A stretch of 16,535 bases of DNA from Flavobacteriales bacterium UBA5869 (GCA_002432565.1 DJFP01000018.1:4069-20603), one strand, 5' to 3'; positions 7,579 to 15,300 are shown, numbered from the stretch's first letter. Numbers and translations are program-made. The notes: generated by a model not told the origin, from the sequence alone.

Positions 7579-8558
7579 GAAATTTTATAATATTGGATCA
7601 CTTGACTGCGGTTTCCTGGAATACTCCACCCAAAATCCTTATCAAAAAGCACTACCCAATCATACAATGTGTTCACAATCTGTTGCTCTTTGATTTCCCA
7701 TTTTAATGGGGTAGGGACTGTAGTTGTATTTTCAACAATCCATTGAACCACACCTCCATAATTAAGACTTTGATGATATTGATTTTTAATGTGTTCTTTG
7801 AAAGCAATGATAAACGGATGCTGATTGAATTGATGCATTAAGTGGGCCTCAAACTTTTCATAATCCAATTTTGAAGGGATCTCATATAATGCTATGTCGT
7901 GAGCGGCACAACTCATTTCTTCTTCATTTATTGCAGGTGAACCATTATAAATATTGAAAAGCTGTCCCACATTTCGCGTCATAGGTAATTGGGAAAGAAG
8001 GAAATAATCCATCTCTTTTTTTTCTGTCGGGACTTCAGGGTAAATTATTGTTGGTAGTATCGTTTGGTTAACAAGAGCCTTTAATTCCTGGAAAAGTTTA
8101 TCCGTGACATATTCACTTTGTGCGATGATACTATTCAAGTATAGAATATCATCAAAAGACATATTTTCCTGTATTCCATTCAACTCCAAATTACCTTTTT
8201 CTCCTAGTCCTCGATTTGTAACATTTGCAGAACCAAAGAACAGTGATGTTCGTTGGTTCCAAAATGCCTTAAGATGTATACGAGTGTTCCGAAAGAGTTT
8301 TATATTGTTTTCTTTGCAATACTGGTATAACTCTAAATCAGAAACGCCCAAACATAGGTCTTTAATTTCCCAGCGTACTACGATTTGCTGAATGTGACCG
8401 AGCTTATTAATCTTTTCTAGTTCACGGACTTTTATGTAAGCGGAAAAAAGTATTATGTGCTCATTCTCTTCAATGAAATATAAAGCGCCTTGTTCTAAAT
8501 TATTACCACTTTTGTATAACAATATTGTCTTTTTAATGATTATTTCTTTTCTCTCCAA
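7575..8558 (-). CDS. PLD-family nuclease, restriction arm
   Basis: The 327-residue protein carries a single phospholipase-D-type catalytic motif: RIHLKAF (His95, Lys97), then FFGSANVTNRGLG (Ser110, Asn112) and Glu124 in the NLE segment. This HKN-type arrangement with a downstream acidic residue is usual for PLD nucleases, which often act as dimers because each chain has one motif. The N-terminal 90 residues form a small alpha/beta sheet leading to the motif. The C-terminal 190 residues match nothing I know. The start is TTG at 8558 and overlaps the GHKL gene end by 19 bases, with no ATG nearby. It is the last gene of the minus operon. With the upstream GHKL ATPase and helicase it probably forms the complex that cuts DNA lacking PT. 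It plays the role of the SspFGH module, but I cannot assign it one of those letters with certainty. Confidence 0.8.
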   Translation of the reverse strand: MERKEIIIKKTILLYKSGNNLEQGALYFIEENEHIILFSAYIKVRELEKINKLGHIQQIVVRWEIKDLCLGVSDLELYQYCKENNIKLFRNTRIHLKAFWNQRTSLFFGSANVTNRGLGEKGNLELNGIQENMSFDDILYLNSIIAQSEYVTDKLFQELKALVNQTILPTIIYPEVPTEKKEMDYFLLSQLPMTRNVGQLFNIYNGSPAINEEEMSCAAHDIALYEIPSKLDYEKFEAHLMHQFNQHPFIIAFKEHIKNQYHQSLNYGGVVQWIVENTTTVPTPLKWEIKEQQIVNTLYDWVVLFDKDFGWSIPGNRSQVIQYYKIS

Positions 8559-10306
8559 TCAAAAATAAAACGACTTAAGTTTACTGCAAATTGACTTCTA
8601 AACCGTTCAATATATTTTGCATATGAGATTAAACTTTTTTCCGACTCGACTAACGATCCAAAAAGTATAAGTAGTTGATCAATCTTGTCAGTATCATTTT
8701 CTTCAAATAAAGGACGGATAAATTCTAAATAAAATTCATGTTCAGTATTTATCTCGATGATGATTCGATGCCCGATTGATTCATATTCATATAATGATGC
8801 GGCACCTAATTGAGAAAATACAATGACTTGATTGTATTCTGTTTTAAAAAACCATTCGATAGCAAGATTTAATTTATTCTCGTCTCTATCGTATTCAGGA
8901 TAACGTAAAAGAAGCCAAGACTTTAATTCTTGTTTTTCTTCATCGGTTTCTTCATGTGTTTCCGAATCATTATTATCCGGAATAGGAACTGGGACGGCAT
9001 CGCTAGGAAAAGGACCATTATCCTCTTGATCTGGGGCGGGTGGTTGAACGATTTTTCCTCCCCCCCTAGTTCCAGCATCAATCGAATCGATATCCTTTCT
9101 CATTAATCGGATTTGATTTTCAATGAATTCGGATAATTTGCAAATGAATTCAAGTTGTATATCATCTTCAGTTCTTTCTAACTCATCTTTATCAACGATC
9201 TTTCTGAATGCATGTACATTCTGTTTTGTATTGTCTAGCCCGAAGTACTTGTCAAAATTTGCTTCAAAAGCTAATTCAATCTTCCACCATCGATTAAGAG
9301 GGTCTCCTAATTCACCCAAAAAACCAAAATCATCCAATTTGATTTCTCTATTAGCTCGAAGGACACTTATACCCATAAATTGACGATAAATACGGCCTAA
9401 TTCTGAATCGCCGCCAAGCCTTTTTGTCTCTGGTTTTGAGATAGATAATCTAATTATGATTGAATCTCCAATTTTTTGATACAATTCTCGATTATTTTTA
9501 TCTCCGTTTGGATCAGGAAATAAATATTCCCCATCTTGCCATAGTATATTTGTTGATTGTTTGTTATAGGGATTTGGGAGTTGAGTGTCTTCCATTAGAA
9601 ACAGTGGATCTAATGGTTTAATAGCAGTCGATAATCCATAATTTTCAGAGAATGAAGCGCCATTATCTTGAAAAACTCTAATCTTTATTTCAATAGTCTT
9701 ATCATTTAGAAATCGTCTAAAAATTCTGCCTAATGGCCATTTAATATGTGGGACCAATTTATTTGCTCTTCGAAGAATTAGTCGATCACAGTTAATCCAT
9801 CTTATAACCGTACCAGAATTAGGATGGGGTCTAATGATTTCATTAATATGATCAGGAAGTGGTAGCTTTTGAACTTCGGGTAAGTACTCTGATTTCGTTT
9901 CTTCAATTTCTGAAAAATCAAAATAATTGAACCAAGGACTCTCTTTGTTCTGCCAAGAATATACCTCAAATCTTCTGCACTGAGAGGCAGAAGAATTAGG
10001 TAACCCCATTCCAAACTTACCTAATCCTTTTTGAGCACTATGACGTGTCCCTCCACCAAAACGCAAACTAGTTTCTACAAGAGCTTTTTCCATGCCTGAT
10101 CCATTGTCAGCAACAAAAATCTCATTAACTAGCCAATTCTTTCGAGAACCTGATGGTAAATATCGTTCAATTAAAATGATTTCAATTTTGGTGGCTTCTG
10201 CCTGAATAGAATTATCAATAAGTTCGGAGAGAGCCATTGCGGTATCTCTGTAGCCATTATCTCGCAATGATTCAACCCCATTTGGATCGAAATAGTGTAC
10301 TGCCAT
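8540..10306 (-). CDS. GHKL ATPase (MutL/Hsp90/MORC-like), restriction arm
   Basis: The 588-residue protein begins with a complete GHKL ATP-binding domain. The N-box is ELIDNS (Glu28, Asp31, Asn32), the G1 box VADNGSGM (65-72), the G2 lid GLGKFGMGLPNSS (94-106), and a later GTVIRW is at 165-170. A second domain (about 280-370) with GISVLRANREI at 312-322 looks like the S5-fold transducer of MutL/Hsp90/MORC proteins. A Pro/Asp/Glu-rich linker follows (about 413-460), then a helical C-terminal domain (460-588). No histidine-kinase H-box or receiver is present. GHKL ATPases of this type are known in restriction-modification loci beside helicases and PLD or other nucleases, where they probably act as ATP-driven DNA clamps. 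It starts five bases after the helicase stop and overlaps the PLD gene. A G7 tract lies within the linker codons. Confidence 0.85.
   Translation of the reverse strand: MAVHYFDPNGVESLRDNGYRDTAMALSELIDNSIQAEATKIEIILIERYLPSGSRKNWLVNEIFVADNGSGMEKALVETSLRFGGGTRHSAQKGLGKFGMGLPNSSASQCRRFEVYSWQNKESPWFNYFDFSEIEETKSEYLPEVQKLPLPDHINEIIRPHPNSGTVIRWINCDRLILRRANKLVPHIKWPLGRIFRRFLNDKTIEIKIRVFQDNGASFSENYGLSTAIKPLDPLFLMEDTQLPNPYNKQSTNILWQDGEYLFPDPNGDKNNRELYQKIGDSIIIRLSISKPETKRLGGDSELGRIYRQFMGISVLRANREIKLDDFGFLGELGDPLNRWWKIELAFEANFDKYFGLDNTKQNVHAFRKIVDKDELERTEDDIQLEFICKLSEFIENQIRLMRKDIDSIDAGTRGGGKIVQPPAPDQEDNGPFPSDAVPVPIPDNNDSETHEETDEEKQELKSWLLLRYPEYDRDENKLNLAIEWFFKTEYNQVIVFSQLGAASLYEYESIGHRIIIEINTEHEFYLEFIRPLFEENDTDKIDQLLILFGSLVESEKSLISYAKYIERFRSQFAVNLSRFIFDWREKK
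9060..9066 (-). repeat. Seven-base G tract inside the GHKL ATPase gene
   Basis: On the coding (minus) strand the codons for TRGGGK (residues 413-418) contain seven consecutive G. It falls exactly at the start of the Pro/acidic linker between the ATPase region and the C-terminal domain. A one-base slip would remove the C-terminal 170 or so residues while leaving the ATPase domains intact. Whether it varies in a population cannot be seen here. Confidence 0.6.
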
Positions 10307-10311
10307 ATTTT

Positions 10312-12000
10312 CTAATTATTTGCCCATAATTCGTCATAAAATTGAAACATATCCGTTTCATCTCCAAGATTAAAATTATCTCTTAAATCGATTAATTTAT
10401 TGACATCATGACCACCATTCATTTTTCCTCGCAATGCTCTACCAACCATTTGGCTGTATAACACAATAGATGATGTCGGTCTTGCAATAATCAAAGTATT
10501 CAAATTTGGAGCGTCAAATCCCGTTGTAAGGACACCATAATTGATAAGTACCTTGAGCTCATTTTTTTTGAATTGCTTTATTGAGTTTTCTCGATCGTAT
10601 TTAGTAGAGGTGCTTAATATAGTACCAGACTCAATTCCGATCGATTTTAATAATGTTTGAAGTATAATACAATGTTCAACATTACATGCAAAAATTAATA
10701 TTGACTCATTATTTTCAATACCTGTACGAACTTTATCGACAATTAATTTATTCCTCCCCGGGTGTTTTGATAAATCATCCAATATTGATTTTAATTTTTC
10801 ATCTCCAAACAACCTCAAGTCTTTTATTTGCTGATTTGTAAAATTCAACTGAACATCCGTTATTAATTCCTCCCGTTCAATTCTGGCTAGTACACCTTTA
10901 TCTTGTAAATAGGCTATTGGATTATCAATTGAAACTCCATGATCATCAACTAATCCAATTTTTGTTGAATTAAAAAAATAAGCCAAATAATTATTATCAT
11001 TATTTCTTTGATCACTAGTTCTTCCTGGCGTTGCAGTTAACCCAATTAATTGGGTGTCTCCTGACGTTTTGGCTAAAAGTGTAATTGCTTCTTCATATGT
11101 GGAAGCTAGTGATTTGTGAGCTTCATCGATTATGACGAGCTTTATTTTGTCTAAAATTCGCTGTTTGATTTTCCGTTGCAACTCACTTTTTGAATTAATC
11201 ATCGCGTGAAACTTTTGAAATCCGATAAACACAAAGGCAGATTCACTAGATAATATTTCTGATGGGTATTCATTATCCCCATAAATTTTAAAAATGTCTA
11301 TTTTATAATCCCCCCTTAATTCCCATATATTGCGAAAGGTTTCTAATGCTTGATCATTTAGTTCTTTGGAGTGCGCAAGCCATACGATAAATCCCGAATT
11401 ATCGAATCCCCCCAATATGGATTTGCATCTTAAATAATCTGATGCCAATTCCATTGCGGTTTTAGTCTTACCAGCACCTGTAGGCATATGAATAAGCATA
11501 CGATTAGTATGTGCAGGATTTAATAATTTTTGAATAGCAGAATCTTTTAATCTCTTCTGATAATCATGTAACTGGAAAAATGGTGTTACTTCCCTCTCAA
11601 CATTGACATTATGCTCATCGATCAATGGTAAATAATCACCACGTTCAAGGTCAAGTATATCTAAAACATTCTCAGAAAATTTGTTATAGCCAAAGATCCT
11701 ATCAGAGATAGTTTTCCTCTTCTCTTCAACGTTATGCCCATATATTTCATTCTGAAGAGCAATTTTATTTACCAAATGGTCATCAAGATAAATCATCAAT
11801 TCTCTAAAAACTGATCTCTCAAAAAGAATATTCTGTCCAAGTTTATTAAAGAGTATCTCAGAATAACTGATACTCTTTGTATCAGTATAGATGTTATAAT
11901 TAACTATTGCATCACAAATATCTTGGCCAATTAAAGACCGTAACCTTCCGGAAGGGATTTTACCTAAATATTCTAGTATTTTATTTGATTTTTTTTCCAT
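10312..12000 (-). CDS. DEAH-box superfamily 2 helicase, restriction arm
   Basis: The 562-residue protein has all main SF2 helicase motifs. A Q-like HDYQKRL is at 145-151, Walker A MPTGAGKTK at 172-180, DEAH at 292-295, LTATPGR at 321-327, a motif V-like TTGFDAPNLN at 492-501 and motif VI QMVGRALRG at 517-525. This is the RecA-pair layout of type I/III restriction and DEAD/H translocases (UvrB/Res-like). The first 140 residues form an accessory N-terminal region I do not recognise, and no nuclease motif is fused. The start ATG at 12000 lies nine bases after the sspA stop, so it is co-transcribed with sspA. The GHKL ATPase gene follows after five bases. It probably translocates along or opens DNA for the PLD nuclease. 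The gene is clearly AT-rich compared with sspA. A role in repair is possible but less likely here. Confidence 0.85.
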   Translation of the reverse strand: MEKKSNKILEYLGKIPSGRLRSLIGQDICDAIVNYNIYTDTKSISYSEILFNKLGQNILFERSVFRELMIYLDDHLVNKIALQNEIYGHNVEEKRKTISDRIFGYNKFSENVLDILDLERGDYLPLIDEHNVNVEREVTPFFQLHDYQKRLKDSAIQKLLNPAHTNRMLIHMPTGAGKTKTAMELASDYLRCKSILGGFDNSGFIVWLAHSKELNDQALETFRNIWELRGDYKIDIFKIYGDNEYPSEILSSESAFVFIGFQKFHAMINSKSELQRKIKQRILDKIKLVIIDEAHKSLASTYEEAITLLAKTSGDTQLIGLTATPGRTSDQRNNDNNYLAYFFNSTKIGLVDDHGVSIDNPIAYLQDKGVLARIEREELITDVQLNFTNQQIKDLRLFGDEKLKSILDDLSKHPGRNKLIVDKVRTGIENNESILIFACNVEHCIILQTLLKSIGIESGTILSTSTKYDRENSIKQFKKNELKVLINYGVLTTGFDAPNLNTLIIARPTSSIVLYSQMVGRALRGKMNGGHDVNKLIDLRDNFNLGDETDMFQFYDELWANN

Positions 12001-12009
12001 ATGATATAT

Positions 12010-13080
12010 TTAGAATGATATTCTGAGTATCTCATTCCTAACTATATTGGGAAACAAGGTTTGAATTACGTGACTTACCTCTATAACACTCGCATTACAA
12101 GCGGATCCCGTAGATGCTACAAAGTTCTTAGCATGTTGTATTAGAAATTCATCAGCCTCTAAGTTATTTAGTGTGATACTCAAAATATGCGGTGCATGTG
12201 GAACATCGTTGAAATTTATTGTGCCGATCTTGGTCGATTCGTAATATTCTATTAATTCCCTGCGTTGTTTCAGCGTTCGCTCCTGATTCGCTTCAAACTC
12301 TTCCAAAGCTAACTCACAGGCTTTTCCGAATCCAACGATCAACGGAGTGTTATAGGTTCCGCCACGGAGTCCGCGTTCCTGACCCCCTCCATGAATTAAA
12401 GGGGTAAGCTTAATTCCCTTCCTAACATACAACGCTCCAATTCCCTTTGGTCCCCCCAGCTTGTGTCCAGAAAAACAGAGCATATCTACATGTTCCACAT
12501 CTACAGGAATCTTTCCTACGGCCTGTGTAGCATCAGTAAAAAAGCAAACCGACTTTTCCCTGGCAATCTTTCCAATTGCTTTTATGTTCTGTATGACACC
12601 GATTTCGTTGTTCACGAGCATTACGACTATCAAGATGGTTGTCAGCCTTATATGGCTTTCGAGCTCGTCTAAAGAGATCAACCCGTTTTTATCCACGTCA
12701 AGATAAGTGACTTCTATTCCTTTATCCTGCAGGTATTCGCATGTACTCAAAACAGCTTTATGCTCTGTCTTTACGGTAATTATATGATTTCCTTTATCGG
12801 AGTTAGCTTCTACATAGCCTTTAATAGCCAAATTAATTGCTTCAGTCGAACCGGACGTGAATATGATTTCAGGAGATTCGGCCTGTATAATGTCGGCAAC
12901 TTGCCTACGAGCGTTATCGATGGCTTGCTTTGCCTGTCGCCCATAAATATGTTGACTACTAGCATTTCCAAAAACCTCATCGAAATAGGGGAGCATGACT
13001 TCTTTTACTCTTGGATCGACTGGTGTAGTGGCTGCAAAATCAAGATATTCAGGCAAATTATTCATATTACTAAGATACAT
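12010..13080 (-). CDS. sspA: Cysteine desulfurase, SspA/DndA-like (IscS/NifS family)
   Basis: The 356-residue PLP enzyme takes sulfur from cysteine and holds it as a persulfide for transfer. Family marks are LDFAATTPVDPRV (13-25), FTSGSTEAINLAI (74-86), the TEH motif with His107, TDATQAVGK (182-190), the PLP lysine Lys207 in SGHKLGGPKG, RGGTYNTP (239-246) and the catalytic Cys328 in STGSACNAS. The ATG at 13080 is used. An ATG at 13065 (MNNLPEYLDF) is an equally natural start. The protein stops right after EILRISF, about 25 residues earlier than typical IscS/NifS proteins, which usually continue with a last helix. It is the first gene of the minus operon and lies far from sspBCD, whereas its partners are on the other strand. 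A housekeeping Isc/Suf role is possible, but the operon with the restriction genes argues for PT supply. Confidence 0.85.
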   Translation of the reverse strand: MYLSNMNNLPEYLDFAATTPVDPRVKEVMLPYFDEVFGNASSQHIYGRQAKQAIDNARRQVADIIQAESPEIIFTSGSTEAINLAIKGYVEANSDKGNHIITVKTEHKAVLSTCEYLQDKGIEVTYLDVDKNGLISLDELESHIRLTTILIVVMLVNNEIGVIQNIKAIGKIAREKSVCFFTDATQAVGKIPVDVEHVDMLCFSGHKLGGPKGIGALYVRKGIKLTPLIHGGGQERGLRGGTYNTPLIVGFGKACELALEEFEANQERTLKQRRELIEYYESTKIGTINFNDVPHAPHILSITLNNLEADEFLIQHAKNFVASTGSACNASVIEVSHVIQTLFPNIVRNEILRISF

Positions 13081-13183
13081 AGTTTAGGGATTTTATCTAT
13101 ATTAACTCCTGAAATATCCGCCCTAATGAACGACCGTATAGAATTATGTTATCATAATCTCTACATTCTCTATACCTTACAGC
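13081..13183. promoter_or_regulatory. Divergent intergenic region between sspA and the NYN gene, with short palindrome
   Basis: These 103 bases must hold the promoter of the minus operon and that of the NYN gene, and they form the right edge of the AT-rich block. ATTATG-TTAT-CATAAT at 13143-13158 is an inverted repeat with 6-base arms that could be an operator. A TACCTTAC at 13173-13180, three bases before the NYN start, is a partial match (6 of 8) to the TAnnTTTG motif. No direct repeat shared with the left edge (1107-1264) was found by eye. Confidence 0.35.
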
Positions 13184-13972
13184 ATGGAAATTAAAGACCT
13201 CAGGCTGGCCGTTCTCATCGACGCCGATAACGTGCCCTACGCCAATATAAAGGAAATGCTGGAAGAGATCGCTAAATACGGTACGCCTACTTTCAAGCGT
13301 ATTTATGCCGACTGGACGAAACAAACGGTCACGGGCTGGAAAAAAGTGCTGCTGGAAAATGCGATCACGCCGATCCAGCAATACAGCTATTCCAGTGGGA
13401 AAAATGCCACCGACAGCGCCATGATTATCGACGCGATGGATATTCTCTACACGGGAAAGGTCGATGGTTTCTGCATCGTTTCCAGCGACAGTGATTTTAC
13501 ACGACTTGCCACACGCCTTCGTGAAGCCGGGATGACGGTGATCGGAATGGGCGAGAAGAAAACATTGCTGCCGTTTATTTCAGCGTGCGACAAGTTCATT
13601 TATATTGAAATCCTGAAGCCCGATTCTACCGAAAACGAACCGGTAAAACCGAAACAAAAAGCGTCCCGGAATTCGAAGGTGAAAACTTCCGAAACCAGGA
13701 CTTCCGAGCCGAAGGCTGATACACTGAATGCCGTTGATAAACAGCTGATTCGCCTGTTGGTAAATAGCATTGCCGACCTTGCCGATGAAGACGGATGGGC
13801 TTCACTAAGCGGACTTGGGAATTTCATCCTGAAAAAGAAGCCCGATTTCGACCCGCGCAATTACGGATTTCATAAAATGCTGCCATTGATCAAAAGCACC
13901 AACCGGTTCGATATCGATGAAAGAGAAACCGGGAAGAAGAACGTGAAGCATATTTTTATCAGGGCGAAGTAA
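13184..13972 (+). CDS. NYN-domain ribonuclease-like protein with C-terminal OST-HTH/LOTUS domain
   Basis: The 262-residue protein has an N-terminal NYN (PIN-like) domain. The acidic residues expected for a metal site are present: LIDADN (Asp13, Asp15), NATDSAMIIDA (Asp77, Asp83) and VSSDSDF (Asp102, Asp104). The family shares the PIN nuclease fold and is thought to cut or bind RNA. A Lys/Ser/Thr/Glu-rich linker (about 142-178) leads to a C-terminal winged-helix-like region (about 180-260, DGWASLSGLGNFI, NYGFHKMLPLI) typical of the OST-HTH/LOTUS domain that follows NYN in many bacterial proteins of this kind. GC content and codon use match the backbone rather than the island. It is divergent from sspA and converges with the transporter gene, 17 bases away. 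A link to defence is unproven. Confidence 0.85.
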   Translation: MEIKDLRLAVLIDADNVPYANIKEMLEEIAKYGTPTFKRIYADWTKQTVTGWKKVLLENAITPIQQYSYSSGKNATDSAMIIDAMDILYTGKVDGFCIVSSDSDFTRLATRLREAGMTVIGMGEKKTLLPFISACDKFIYIEILKPDSTENEPVKPKQKASRNSKVKTSETRTSEPKADTLNAVDKQLIRLLVNSIADLADEDGWASLSGLGNFILKKKPDFDPRNYGFHKMLPLIKSTNRFDIDERETGKKNVKHIFIRAK

Positions 13973-13989
13973 ATCAGATCAGCGGTTGC

Positions 13990-14937
13990 TTATTCGTTGT
14001 CCAATGGGGAAAGTGGTTCCGATTTAAATGGTTTGGTTTTCCGATTAATCATATAAACCGCCCCGATTCCCAGCAAACCGCCGAAAATCGTGTGGGCTTC
14101 GATCTTTTCGCCCAAAACGAAGAAGGACGCAAGCGCTGCCGAAATAGGAACGGTGAAAATGAAGCTGCTGGCGCGTTCGGCGCCGATTTTGGCTGTGGCG
14201 AAGAAATACATTGTGGTGGCCAAAGTCGTTACGATAACGCTGCTGAAGAGCAGGTTGCCCCAGAAATGAATGTCGTTGGAATGGGCGAGCTTGCCGATCA
14301 TTACCGTGTTCATGAACGGCAGAATGCAGATGAAAGTTACCACGTACATCCACCAGCTGAAAGCAAACGGCGATCCGAAGCTCGACGATCGGGAAGTGAA
14401 TTTGCTCATTATCGACCATAAGAACGCGGAGAGCAGAAAGAACAGGTTGTCTTTGTCGAGCAATGAAGCGCCGCCGTCCCAGATTTTTAATAACGAAAGT
14501 CCGGCGATCACACCTAACAGCAAACCGATCGTTTCATTGCGGTTCGGGCGCCGCCAGTCGACAAGCATTCCAAGCGCATAAGCCATGATCGGGTTCAGTG
14601 TAGTAACGAGAATGCCGCCTTTTCCTGGGCTTCCGTAAGTGAGGCCTTGCAGGAACGTGAAGTTATAAGTCGCCATCAGGATTCCGGAAATAAGCAGAAA
14701 AGGAATGCCTTTTTTCGCAATTTTCAACGGAACCTTCAGGAAAAGGAGCAATGGAAGCAAGCTCAGGATCACGAACGCATAGCGGTAAATTCCCAGGTCG
14801 TTTGCGGAGACAAGCGCGTCTGTTTCTTTGGAGGCTTGCACGAGGATCTTATTGGAAGGCCAGCTGATGCCCCACATGACCATGCTGATGATCATTGCGA
14901 GCGTGAGTTTTCTTTCTGATTTATCCGGAGTCTCCAT
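13990..14937 (-). CDS. EamA/DMT-family transporter, inner membrane
   Basis: The 315-residue protein starts at ATG 14937. A TTG nine bases upstream (14946) only adds MPG. About ten hydrophobic helices are visible in two similar halves, the layout of the drug/metabolite transporter (EamA) family. The first half begins with MVMWGISWPSNKI (near 19-31). The second ends with the family pattern GAERASSFIFTVPISAALAS followed by FFVLGEKI. The C-terminal tail is short and polar. The substrate cannot be told from sequence; relatives export amino acids, purines or other metabolites. It is on the opposite strand to the NYN gene, and their ends are 17 bases apart with no clear hairpin. It is part of the ordinary backbone. 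Confidence 0.85.
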   Translation of the reverse strand: METPDKSERKLTLAMIISMVMWGISWPSNKILVQASKETDALVSANDLGIYRYAFVILSLLPLLLFLKVPLKIAKKGIPFLLISGILMATYNFTFLQGLTYGSPGKGGILVTTLNPIMAYALGMLVDWRRPNRNETIGLLLGVIAGLSLLKIWDGGASLLDKDNLFFLLSAFLWSIMSKFTSRSSSFGSPFAFSWWMYVVTFICILPFMNTVMIGKLAHSNDIHFWGNLLFSSVIVTTLATTMYFFATAKIGAERASSFIFTVPISAALASFFVLGEKIEAHTIFGGLLGIGAVYMINRKTKPFKSEPLSPLDNE

Positions 14938-14943
14938 GCCCGG

Positions 14944-14951
14944 CAAAATTA
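14944..14951 (-). promoter_or_regulatory. Bacteroidota -7 motif before the transporter gene
   Basis: Read on the minus strand the bases are TAATTTTG, an exact TAnnTTTG match, six bases before the ATG at 14937. A -33 TTG at the usual distance was not found, so this is a candidate only. Confidence 0.35.
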
Positions 14952-14964
14952 GCCATTAGTTTGG

Positions 14965-15014
14965 AGTTAGAAGTTGGAAGTTGATGAGTTGGGAGAAACT
15001 TCCAACTTCTAACT
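14965..15014. repeat. 18-base perfect inverted repeat with 14-base loop
   Basis: AGTTAGAAGTTGGAAGTT (14965-14982) is exactly complementary to AACTTCCAACTTCTAACT (14997-15014). A third partial copy, CTTCCAACT, follows at 15021-15029. The arms are built of AGTTGGAAGTT-like units. It lies between two divergent genes, so it is not a terminator for either. It may be a copy of a dispersed intergenic repeat. Confidence 0.75.
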
Positions 15015-15292
15015 TCAAAACTTCCAACTGTTCAATCAAAATCCCCATCTGCAAGCGCAAACAGGGATTTCTATTTAGGTGATATAGGGTTACTACATAT
15101 CGGATGAAACAGTTTTGGCTGCTGTCTCACAGTTCATTTTGATAAGATTGTACTGGTGTTGCAAAAGCGATCCTGGAAGGGATGGTCATTTCACAAGCAG
15201 TATTTCTTCTATAATGTCGGTTTTTCGAAAAGGTAACATCTATTGTATAAAAATAACACAGTCTCAACGGGCTATCTATAGGTCAAATGCAG

Positions 15293-15300
15293 TAAATTTG
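15293..15300 (+). promoter_or_regulatory. Bacteroidota -7 motif before glyS
   Basis: TAAATTTG matches TAnnTTTG exactly and ends five bases before the glyS ATG at 15306. That spacing would give a leaderless or nearly leaderless mRNA. No TTG was seen at the expected -33 distance. Confidence 0.4.

Larger units (their letters stand above)
1107..13090. other. Defence island: phosphorothioation (Ssp-type) system in two convergent operons
   Basis: The block holds nine tightly packed genes: sspB, sspC, sspD, a membrane protein gene and a deoxyribosyltransferase-like gene on plus, then sspA, helicase, GHKL ATPase and PLD nuclease on minus. It is visibly more AT-rich than both flanks. It separates two divergent backbone genes (the TPR gene on minus, the NYN gene on plus) without breaking either. 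This is what insertion into an intergenic region would leave. I saw no integrase, transposase, tRNA or direct repeats at the edges, so the mode of entry is unknown and the exact edges are approximate. Confidence 0.65.

Noticed and set aside
8540..10306. Sensor histidine kinase
   Set aside because: The GHKL domain is at the N-terminus, there is no phospho-accepting H-box or sensor region, and an S5-like transducer follows.
12219..12706. Plus-strand open frames of 62-81 codons within sspA
   Set aside because: They are antisense to a gene with a full set of cysteine desulfurase motifs.
1107..13183. Attachment sites or tRNA integration target at island ends
   Set aside because: No tRNA-like cloverleaf and no shared direct repeat could be found by eye in 1107-1264 and 13081-13183.
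14045..14919. Several open frames of 90-124 codons on both strands across the transporter gene
   Set aside because: They are shadows of the EamA gene in GC-rich sequence, with no coherent protein features.
14965..15029. CRISPR array
   Set aside because: The repeats are inverted, short and not spaced by unique sequence; no cas gene is present.
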